From: Ehretia macrophylla
Taxonomy: Eukaryota > Streptophyta > Magnoliopsida > Boraginales > Ehretiaceae
Direction: 5' to 3'
NCBI GenBank assembly: GCA_037974665.1
Contig: CM075765.1
Coordinates: 62,855,747-62,919,746, forward strand
Length of the DNA stretch: 64,000 nt
Numbering within the stretch: position 1 is the stretch's first letter; the number at the start of each line of letters is the position of its first letter. The translations under genes were made by a program, and so were the position numbers. This document shows positions 10,101 through 19,635 of this stretch, piece after piece. Under the pieces are notes generated by a model. The model saw nothing but the letters and a program-made list of their open reading frames with translations. It did not search any database and was not told the DNA's origin.

Positions 10101-12821
10101 CAGGTTGTGAGATAATATTAACTTGCAACTTTTGTAGTGATTTATCAATTTGTTGCGTATAAACTGAGATATAAAAGGGAGTTCTCTCTATATTTGAGCT
10201 AACTTTGGCTTGTCATAAGTCAGATATCTGGAAGCATTGGCGTTGCTAAAGATGCCTTGGCTGAGATTGGGTCAAGGCTTAGAACAAGGTGTCTGCGGGA
10301 TGCAAACATTAAGGCAGAACCTGCTTCGAGTCGGCTGGTTCCAGGGTTTGGTCCTGCAGGAAATCTTCCTGTTGGAGGACCTCCACCATCTGTTGCCGTA
10401 GGAGCTGGCACCTCTGGTAGATATGACCTTGGAAAGGTATTCAAGCTCTCTTTCAACTTCTTCCTTGTGCTATAGATTTAGAAGCACTAAAAACAGCTTG
10501 TCATCATTCCCCTTTAAAGGTGATGGTGGAGCAAGCTCTGTCATTAGTGAGTTACTCATGATACTGTTTTGTGATTCTCTTGGGTATATTATCTTCTTCT
10601 ATTTATTTTATAATGAAAGAGATGGAAGAGCTTTTTAGATAGTGTACTTGCACAAAACAATATCATGTTAAGAGATGTCTTGCGGAAAGACTTTATCTTT
10701 GTGTTACAGTTTTTGCCTGGAACTCAGATTAGGGGTTCGGTTTTTGCCTCTTTGAAGCTAAGACACTTCAGTAAATGAGTTCAACTTAGGTTTTCAGTAT
10801 TATTGTTGGCTAGATATTAGCTAAGCTTCTGCATACCTTAGTTCTCCCTAGCCTTCGAATTGAATGTCCACTTTTGACTGCAGTTTTGTTCATGTCAGAG
10901 TTGAAAATATATTTTTGTTGAATAAAAGTGGGGCCACATGCTACTTTCAAAAATTTTAAACGAACTGATAGTGGACAGTGCAAAATGATGATGTTTAATG
11001 TATATTACTCTAAAAAATGGTGAAGTTTTCATTTTAAGAAAGTGAGACATCCCAAAAAGGAAAAATCAACACAATTCGGGACAGGGATCAAGTGATATTA
11101 CCTTTATATTTAATTATTTATAAACAACTTGAAAAAGTTGACCACATAAATAACTTAATTCAGTCCTCTCCGTGCCTCATCTCCACTGTGATTTTAACTA
11201 ATTAACAAAGGTCCTGGATGGACAGAAAATGCACTTGATAATGTAGGTTATACAGAAGATTCCAGCTAATCCTTGTATATTAAGGCTTTTGGTTGTTCTG
11301 TGCTGCAGTTGAATGTCATGTCTTCCTGGGGAAGTAAGTAGTACTGTAATGGCAGCTTAGGTTATAAATTGTATTGTAATCATTAAGTTGTGGGTACCAC
11401 TAAATGATTTGACCTTATCAGTTTTCCCCTTAACATTTGATAGAAGGATTTAAAAGTTGATATTTTAAATTTCGAATTTTAGAGCTACCACACTGTTGTC
11501 AGCATTGTCATCACTTTGGTCGGGTGCGCACCTACGTTCTTTGATATCTTAAAAACTTGATGTCAAGTTTTTACTTTTTGTTTCAATTAAAATGTTAAAA
11601 CTGATTCAAGAGAAATTTTGATTTCACTCAATTTTGAGATTTTCAACATGCCTGCCAATCAAAGATTTTGTTACCCAAGATATGGTTGTTCAACAAAAAT
11701 GTGCCTAGTCCATTTTTTTTTTTTGTGTAAAATGCTTATGTTTTAGTTGCTCATTAGACAAATGCACATTTGAATAAAAGAAAGAATGAGCTCGTGTTAT
11801 TTTAAAAACTTTTGCCGCACATGGTGCTTTTCTGTGATGAGACTTTGACTGGTAGATTGATGGTTTTATTGGCCACATTATTACGTTAATATCCTACATT
11901 CTGAGTCAGCATTATATTTTTCTGGTTGAATAATTTCTCTTATGGGCTCTGCAAATTGTAAGTCATCCCTTCACGTGTATGGTTAACAATTTCTATTTTT
12001 GATTTGAAGGGTGGCTTTCGCGATTATGAACCTCCAAGTTATCCGGGCCCTCCCAATATGATGGGGTAAGTAGTTGCTATACAACTATACAAATTCGTAT
12101 ATTTTTCATTGGCATATCTAATATCACCATTTTCTTTCCTGCACTCCAGATACTCGAGCTTCAGGAGTTCTATGGACGGAAAGATTCCAACACATACTGC
12201 TGATTCTGTAGTGGGAACAGGAGGTTCCAACTTCAACGAGGTGAGATCTATTGTTTCTTTACAGTTGCAGAAAGAGTGAACTATCTGTGCAACTATTGAC
12301 CAAAAAAAAAAAAAAAAGAACTATCTGTGCAACTAATGAATTGTCTTTAGATAACATACACGATATCGTTTTTGGACTTAATATATGTAACCAAGGGTTG
12401 CACATTTTTTAAGCAAAGTTTGGTTATTTGCTTTGAGCTATAATTATAGATTATTATTATGGATTTAACTGTGCAAGGATTGCTAAATCTCTCCGTTAAT
12501 CTTCAGATTGCTGAAATGAGGTTGAGGCTTCCAAATCCCCAGCATGGTGGTTCGGACTATGTTGACATGCGTGGGTCATCCGAGCATTTGAATGCTCCCC
12601 AGAGTAGTTTTCAGTCATTTGCTTCTTCTGGTGGACATAATAACAATCCCCAACACGGTATCTATCAAAGCTATAACGCTCAACAAAGTGGCTACCCGAG
12701 CATTAGTCCTTCCCCATTGCCCTACCAGAACCTCAATCCTCAGCACGCGTCCTATCAAAACATCAACCCACAGCAGACTTCGTACCACAACCCAAGTGCA
12801 CAAGCTTCTTATCAATACTGA
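7166..12821 (+). CDS. RNA-binding protein with five KH domains (HEN4/At4g18375-like)
   Basis: Seven coding exons join in frame: 7166-7792, 9309-9776, 9858-10103, 10224-10436, 12010-12065, 12150-12240 and 12507-12821 (2016 nt, 671 aa). All introns are GT-AG. The start opens MEGNRRNF and sits before a basic N-terminal tail. The K-homology RNA-binding modules show their GxxG loops: KH1 GKGG 60-63, KH2 GRKG 172-175, KH3 GKGG 328-331, KH4 GQGG 409-412, KH5 GTGG 559-562. KH2 and KH3 are joined by a Pro/Gly-rich linker (~240-308). The C-terminus is a repetitive Gln/Asn/Tyr/Pro/Ser tail (~620-671) that looks disordered. Relatives act in the nucleus in pre-mRNA processing, such as HEN4 on AGAMOUS RNA; the target of this member is unknown. 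KH5 seems to lack three residues after the GxxG helix relative to its relatives. Exon 5 is only 56 nt. Exon borders are my reading. Confidence 0.9.
7793..9308 (+). other. Intron 1 of the KH-domain coding region
   Basis: Donor GTAGATTC at 7793 and acceptor TTTTACAG ending at 9308. It joins two phase-0 exons inside KH2 (…DELVQ | IQGKPAVVKK…). Open stretches at 8193-8447 and 8526-8744 show no recognisable protein and are intronic. Confidence 0.85.
10437..12009 (+). other. Intron 4 of the KH-domain coding region
   Basis: A 1.57 kb AT-rich intron between GTATTCAAG and an acceptor ending …TTTGAAG. It lies in the linker between KH4 and KH5. No embedded gene or clear transposon border was found. Confidence 0.8.
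12278..12334 (+). mobile_element. Minimal poly(A) insertion with an 18 bp target duplication
   Basis: Inside the last intron of the KH gene, GAACTATCTGTGCAACTA occurs at 12278-12295 and again, perfectly, at 12317-12334. Between them lie only 21 nt: TTGACC plus 15 A. This is the form of target-primed reverse transcription that copied almost nothing but the tail of a retroposon. Confidence 0.75.
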
Positions 12822-13264
12822 TACTAAAATTGGGCATCCTTGTACCATAATTCCATTGTGCGTCGTAGTGTTTGATTCTTGCTGCGTTACCAGCATGTTG
12901 CGGATGAAAGCAGAGGTAATCTAAGTTTTCGCATGACATCACACTTCTTGTGAATGATTATCAGTTTCTCCTGGGGGTAAGGATTCATAAATGTTACAGT
13001 TTCTGCTGATGATGTGGGATGACCTTTTTTTCGTTGATTTTACTCCATGGCTGATTGATTAGCTGCTAACTTAAATGGACTCTTCTAAAGTAAGAAATTT
13101 GCCATGATGAACCCTCAGACAGACAAGGGTATTGACGCAATCTATATATTGGGGCAGAGTTTAATTTTGCATATAACTTTTGATTGTGCATGTTTGCTAC
13201 ATTTTCCTTTGCACAGGATTTGAATCATTTTATAATATTATAATGTTACGAATGACCTCAGAGT

Positions 13265-13270
13265 AATAAA
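13265..13270 (+). terminator. Possible AATAAA polyadenylation signal for the KH-domain gene
   Basis: AATAAA lies 444 nt after the stop codon, in AT-rich sequence. Plant signals are loose, so this is only the best-looking candidate. Confidence 0.35.
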
Positions 13271-13299
13271 ATGATAATGTAGTTATGATAAATTGATCT

Positions 13300-15960
13300 G
13301 AATCTTTAAATTTTGAAGTCAAATAATTACAATGTTAGTTCACCATCACTGATTTATCTCGTAACGTTTTGAATGAGTATTTTTTTTTTAAATAAGAAAA
13401 CCCTTATCTATGCTAAAAACTAAAGAATTGTGAAGGTGATTTTATCAAGTAAAATAATCCAAATTAAGCAAGCCGTGAGCATTTTAATCTTTTGTTTTTT
13501 GTTTTTTTGTTTTTTCAAATAACAAAACCCTACTTCATTATTTTCATTTTGAATTCTAGCTTTCACAATTAATTAAAGTGGAAATAATTTTAAGGAGTAC
13601 TAAATATGGTCACAACAAAGCATCAATAGGAAGGCACCACTTTTCATGGTCAAAATGGGCAAATCTTTGAACAATAACAAATTGGAAGTACTCGTATCTT
13701 TTCGAATGGAGGGAATATAATCTTCTTCATTACATAATGACATCGATCAAGTTGATTTTTCTTCCCAATCTACCTCTCCTCTTCAATTTCGTAGTTGTTG
13801 ACATCTTTCCATCTGTCTTTTCTTGCGTTATTTGGATGTCACGAAGCGTGATTTTGCAATATGGAAAATGGATGCAAGATTATATAATTCATTATGACAT
13901 AGAACAAGTAGCTAGCTCGGAGAAACTCTTTAATCAGTTCAAACTGATGTCAGTTTTTTATATATTGATAAAATCTACACGTGTAGGTTCCACTAACTAA
14001 GTGATAGATTGATCTATTAATGTGAATTGATACAAGAATTTTTCCTCTCTCGGCACCTATTTGAAAACCATGGTCAGACTTTTGTTTGCAAATGATGAAA
14101 AACTCACCAACTCACCTTACAAAAGACATTTTGGATACACCTGAAGTTACAAATTCCGTATTACAACTTCAAAATGCATGTTAGAAGTCAGTCAAGCACT
14201 ATAAAAGATAGAGAATTTAAACACGAGACTATAATTATGACATTTGGATGTGTTATCACTCTGACAAACCCTTGGCGCAAAACCACATGATTAGACTTGG
14301 AGCAGCACAAATGTCATTTCTTGTTGACATTACATTCGAGTTGCGCACCCTGCGAGATGTACAGAAGTACAGTTGTTGCACGGCTTGGTTGGAAAATGTC
14401 CGTGGACTTTATATAGAAAGGCTCTTGTTCTATCTTTTTTGGTGTTTTCGTTGTATGGATCAGATCAGGTGGCGTAAATGATGTGTGCCATATTGATCAT
14501 CAAGTCTGTGATGGCCACGACAGTAGTAGTGCTCCTCCAACTTGGCCACTCTTTGAGTAAAAAGATTGTGGAGATAGCTGTTTGAGATCGTTCTAATGCT
14601 ATAATCTCTCTTGCCACTTCTCATCCCAAAGGCCACCAACTCGCATGCTATGCAATATGCATCATCTACTAGCAGACCAGTAGTCATTTGAATGGTGTAA
14701 ATTGTGGGGGCAGTACAAGGAGTGTCATTGTCTTATGTTGAATAATAGCAATTTTGAGATTCTAGATTGGGTTAGGAGGTCGGGTAATCGAATTGTTAAT
14801 TTTATTATTAAAAGCAAATGAGTTGTAATATGAATTTAGATTGAGTTTATAACTTGCTAAGCCAACTAGTTGAGATTCTCAATTCTGAGATGACTTTCAC
14901 TGGGATTGGTTAAATTGATATATTTTTCCTTGTATTAATGGATCCTTTATTTCACAAGAAAAAAAAAAGAATAATAGAGGGGTGCTAAACTGTAGAGCAC
15001 GTAATCTTGTCAGAGAGAAACATATATAGTTCATATGAGGATTGGTGGATTTGGGTCATCTTTTCATATCATATAAAGATTATAAGAGAGATTCAATGTG
15101 ATTAACTAGTCAGAGTATTTTTTCATAACTACATTGACATATTACCACTATTGAACCTCTACATAAACATATCATCACAATTCGATATCTCTCACAATGT
15201 TATAATGATATGAGAGGACCCAAATTCAATATGGTGTCAAAGGGAGGACAGAAATTGCAAACTTGAATGAAGGATGAAATTATTGACACTAAGATCTGAT
15301 ATACTTCAGCTGGGAATTGAAAAAATCGTGTGGAGATGTTATATCTATGCATTGACTAGGATAACATATTGTCACTAGAATCCCCAATTAGATGCTACGA
15401 AGCGAAAGTAAAAGATTTTGGATATCTTTGACAATAATCATGGATTTGATCTTCTATGAATGGAGTTGGACTATACGTTAAACTCCACTTAATCAATGCT
15501 TGCTATGAGAGATAAGTAAATGCATTAATATGCATAAAATGAAGGATGAAGTTATTAAGGAGCGAATGGTGGTTGCAATCCCCGCTCGTCCTATTTTTTT
15601 TTTGCATATATGTGAAGTTTTAAATTTTTAAGTTAAAAAATAATTTATATACAAATATTAAATTATGTATTTTTAATCTTTATTGAATAAAAGTTTTAGA
15701 TTCATATCGTTGCATAAAGGAGGTGTTACCGCCACATTTTTGTTTGGGCCTTTTTGACTTCTGTGAAAAGGACAATAGAGCGTCTGTTGCTCTTTTTAAT
15801 GGAAGATTTTTGCATTATCAGGTTGACATTATTTTATCCGAGACATGTTTGTATGCATGTCTTGCATGCATTGACCGAAATTCATGTGACATTACTTTGC
15901 ATAGTCGGCCACTTGGGATATTTATGAACGTGAATATCGCTCTCCATGTCCAAGATACAA
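13300..15960. other. Intergenic spacer with one less AT-rich segment
   Basis: No gene is recognised. The segment ~14250-14720 is less AT-rich and has partly open frames on both strands (about 75 codons each), but neither shows a domain I know. A TATA-like TTTATATAG occurs near 14409. The piece ~15590-15700 is an AT-rich hAT-like remnant without clear ends. Confidence 0.4.
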
Positions 15961-15973
15961 AGAAATTAAGTCA

Positions 15974-16206
15974 GAAGCCTTTAGAGACATGATCCAGTGA
16001 TAGTAGAAGTAAAATTATTTATATGAGATCGCGTGTTTGATACTTTCAACTATTTTAGAGTTTTACTTTTGACTGACTTAGTGCATGTATGAAGTCGCAC
16101 CGTTGCACTAGAGAATCTACCAGTTGGTAGTCGAATTTCGCTGAATAATTCGATAATCAAGCTCCGCCACTTGAGTTCCCACATCATTCATCAAAAAAAA
16201 AAAAGT
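15974..16206 (+). mobile_element. tRNA-derived SINE, plus orientation
   Basis: The body includes GAGATCGCGTGTTTGA (B-box-like) and TTTAGAGTTTTACTTTTGACT. It matches, piece by piece, the reverse-strand SINE at 46102-46281. The 3' part CTCCGCCACTTGAGTTCCCA leads into a poly(A) tail ending near 16204. AATTAAGTCA at 15964-15973 and 16207-16216 is the likely target duplication. Confidence 0.6.
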
Positions 16207-16292
16207 AATTAAGTCAATCGATCAATTTTCTTTTAGTATAATGGATGGAAGAATATTTCTAGAAAATTTTGGCTTAGATTTTCATCAGAAAG

Positions 16293-16467
16293 CAAAGGCG
16301 GAGCTAAGTTCACATGAATGGGGTTCGTAGTCTCTATTTATCTCCAATTATTTTTTATAAAAAAATATGTACATTTTAAAGGTATTTTTAAACTAACAAT
16401 TAATTTAACCTCTATTAAAAAATTAATTCATATACGAGTTTAAATAAAAATTCTAAATCTATCTCTG
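16293..16467. mobile_element. Decayed hAT-like MITE
   Basis: Left end CAAAGGCGGAGCTAAG pairs with the reverse complement of the right end (CAGAGATAGATTTAG). The flanks TCAGAAAG and TCTGAAAT agree at 6 of 8 positions. The interior resembles the other hAT-like copies nearby (AATATGTACATTTTAAAGG). Confidence 0.5.
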
Positions 16468-16929
16468 TCTGAAATTAAATATTAGAGAGTTCTAAAGAAT
16501 TTTGGTGTAGATATAATTTGAGAACGAAGACTAGAGAGTTCCATGAAAATGCATTTGTAAAAGAGGCAGCTGCTAGCCTCGCATGCTATACCATCATCAT
16601 TCATTATCTACTACCGGAATTGTAGAATTTTTCCAAAGAGCTTTAGAAAGTCTCTTGTCGGCTGAAAACTATTACTTCAACCATTGTATTTCCTAGTAAA
16701 AGAAAGAAAAAGAATCTCACGAAGTGCAAGGAGCATGCCAATGCCATAGGGATCCTTAACGGGGTGATTGTAATTTCTCGCGCTGTAAATATGATAAGTG
16801 AGTGATTTCGTGAGTAAATATTATGAATTTAAATGTTAACTTGAATTTTAGATGAGTTGATCTTAAAAGAAACATCATATATATCTACGTAACACAATCA
16901 TCTCCTATGCAGTGAAATGATAGTGTGAT

Positions 16930-17154
16930 CAGGGATGAATCCATGATTTTTACTTAAAAAGGGTTAAAAATACTCAATTTAATACTTATATATGAATAGT
17001 TTTTTCAGTAGGAGCTAAATTGATTTTTCAACCTAAAGTATTTTAAAAGTACACGTTTTCAAAAAATATAATACCAACCTCATTCTTTAATGACTTCACT
17101 TTTCGAATCAGTTGGGACTATAATCTTGTTGGCCCATAAATAACTCCGCCAATG
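16930..17154. mobile_element. hAT-like MITE (225 bp)
   Basis: Starts CAGGGATGAATCC and ends AACTCCGCCAATG. The flanking octamers AGTGTGAT (16922-16929) and AGTGTGAG (17155-17162) match at 7 of 8 bases. The interior resembles the 16293 copy read in the opposite sense. Confidence 0.65.
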
Positions 17155-17356
17155 AGTGTGAGGGTTGTGGAAACCAAGCACAGCATATTGACATATATAC
17201 ATTCTCACAAATACTTTGATTTCTCTAGTGCAAATTAAGCATAGGAGAGAAGTCAACTCTCTCTATCCTTGAGTTTGCTGTATCGAGTAATCATATTCAT
17301 TTCACAGACTGGACTAATAGTTAGATTTATTATGCTTTAATTATCCAAATGATATC

Positions 17357-17634
17357 ATTCCAAGAAAATGGTCCCTCGCTGACCCCATTTTAGCGACAGA
17401 GTCTTTGGTGAGGGACGGTTCTCTTCGTCGAACCCTAGTCGAGGGTTAGGCGAGGGGAATTGTCCCTTGTCGAAAAGCATTATTCTTGTAGTCGATTGAG
17501 CAGTTCGGTTGGTCTGTAATGAAGAGAAACAATCTTCACTTGAAACTTAAATGGTTTCGAGTTCGAGTTATCTAGAAAGTAAATAGAAAATTACTGTTGA
17601 TTCTCTTTCTGATTGACCATGTTCTTAAAAAAAA
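17357..17634. mobile_element. CACTA-like fragment followed by a SINE-like stretch
   Basis: 17357-17492 has ends resembling the CACTA terminus: CATTCCAAGAAAATGG on the left and, reverse-complemented, GACTACAAGAATAATG on the right. It encloses TTTAGCGACAGAG and GGGACGG repeats, but no 3 bp TSD is clear. It runs directly into ~17495-17634, which has A-box-like (GCAGTTCGGTTGGTC) and B-box-like (TTTCGAGTTCGAGTT) motifs and ends in ten A, as a tRNA-derived SINE would. Confidence 0.4.
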
Positions 17635-18377
17635 AATACTTTCGAAAAACAAAAAATACATATAAAGTGGCTATTCATATTACTTATCACCAGATTACAC
17701 AGCTCTAGTAAGGGATAGAACTGGTGGAAAATCTTATTCGAGTCATTCTAGCATAAAATCATGCCAAGCGCATCTGTGGAGAAGAATCTGACGATATAGC
17801 ATGGGTAGTGCTAGTAGAAAACTCACAAAGATGCAGTAGCGCGGGCTGAATATCCTTCAAGCGTCGTACCTGACCTCTGCTCTAATGATACGTTCTTTAT
17901 TATAAATACAAAAAATTATAAAATTAATTTTTATAAATAATATTTGATATATATATTATACAATTTATACCTCTTTTAAAAAAAAAAATATCCTTCAAAC
18001 ATAGTGAGTAATTAGATAACAATTTTCAAATCATCAAACTGGGGTCCATCTTAGGCCAACATAGGCATGCATATAAGTGGTCAAGATCTTTTCAATACTG
18101 TTTAACAGAAAAATAATAGTATGGTGACTTTGGATAGTGGTAGTTTTATCATACTTATCATTTCAAGACTTTAAGCATATGGGTCACTGTCATTCTTCAA
18201 CCATATTGACTTATTCATGTTATTATTATACAATTTAAGCTCTGTTTTATACTATAATTTTCACTTGTCAAAAAGGACCTCTTTACCATTTTAATACAGT
18301 TTTGTTTAAGCTTCACAATGTTGGTTTTTCTCTTCCAGTGGCTGATAAGGCATAAAATCATACATATAGAACATATT

Positions 18378-18419
18378 AATTACGAGTATTTTTTGACAAA
18401 AAAAAAATTACGAGTATTT
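18378..18419 (+). mobile_element. Minimal poly(A) insertion with a 14 bp target duplication
   Basis: AATTACGAGTATTT occurs at 18378-18391 and 18406-18419, flanking 14 nt: TTTGAC plus eight A. Same architecture and nearly the same sequence as the insert at 12296-12316. Confidence 0.65.
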
Positions 18420-18704
18420 CTTTTGTTACTTAAGTTTACTTGTAACCATAGTTATTAAGATTTTCTCATTTTTCCTCGTGCTATTATATACAAAAAGAAA
18501 TTCTATTCATGTGATTTTATTCAATATATGCTCCAAGGCAAAGGCGATAAGGGGGAGAAGAGATTTCAAACCTAAAATCTCAGTAACGACGAATCGTTGC
18601 CTTGTTCAGAAATTATAAATGTTATACAAAGTTATTTTTCAAGTATTTTTTGTTCCAAGGTACTAAAAAATTTATGACCTATTCCAGTATAGGGTTGTAA
18701 AACT

Positions 18705-19011
18705 CAGGGACGGAGGCACATACAAGCTGTGCACCCTGGCTTATCCCTCACCTAGTGAGCGTATTTTCATAAATTCACTTTTTTTTTTTGGAAAAAAAAG
18801 ATAACTCCTGCATAGTGCCGCACCAATTACCAAAGCTACTTACTTCACTTTATCCAAAGTCTAACAACACCAAAAAAACCCATCACTCATCAGCAACCCC
18901 ACCATACTCATACGACCAAAAAAAAAATCCCACATATTCGCCATTTTACCAATTGGCAATCCACAATCACCAAAGTCACCTGGCAATCCACAATCACCAA
19001 AGTCACCTCCC

Positions 19012-19048
<37 letters not shown>

Positions 19049-19627
19049 CGTTGACAACATAAGGTTTGAGTGTTTTTTTTTTTTAGCAAAAAGAAATGAA
19101 AGGGTTACTTTTAATTGTTATTTGTGTGAATGTTTAATTTTACTTGTTTGCTTATTATTATTTTAATTGTTATGAATGGTTTTAGAATAGTTTTAGTTTT
19201 TATTTGTAATTGTTAATTTTTATTTTAGTTATAGACTTATAGTTATTTGTTATCAGATTTACTTATTGTTGCTTTTATTTATCATTTTTAGTTTTAATTA
19301 TAGTACTTGATTATTAATTTTAGTCTTTTAGTTATAGTTGTTTTAATTTTCTATTTGTTTTTTTACTTGTTTAGTATTATTTTTAGTTATATATAGTTTC
19401 ACTTTTAGTTTTAGTTGTTTATTATTTTTTATTTTTAGTTATAGTTGTGTATTATTTTTTATTGTTGTTTTGAATTATTATTTTTAATTGATACAATAAC
19501 ATATATAATTCATCTTTCATTCGTCAAAAAGAGGAACAAATGCAAAAAAAATCATTGCTTGTAAACACGTGCCTAGCTCCACCACTGTCGTGCACACCCT
19601 AACCCTATGTACCTAGCTCCGCCACTG
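18705..19627. mobile_element. Non-autonomous hAT-like element (923 bp)
   Basis: Left end CAGGGACGGAGGCAC, right end TAGCTCCGCCACTG, and a perfect 8 bp TSD GTAAAACT at 18697-18704 and 19628-19635. The inside has a 27 bp unit repeated twice (18954-18980, 18981-19007), then 34 C, then ~420 bp of TTTTAGTTATAG-like low-complexity sequence. The open stretch at 18788-19054 ending in a proline run is a product of this composition, not a gene. Confidence 0.82.
19013..19046 (+). repeat. Poly(C) homopolymer, 34 nt
   Basis: An uninterrupted run of C inside the hAT-like element. Such runs are rare in plant DNA, and sequencing may misjudge the length. Confidence 0.9.
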
Positions 19628-19635
19628 GTAAAACT

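Noticed and set aside
18788-19054. 88-codon frame ending in a proline run
   Set aside because: It lies inside the hAT-like element, and the prolines come from the poly(C) tract.
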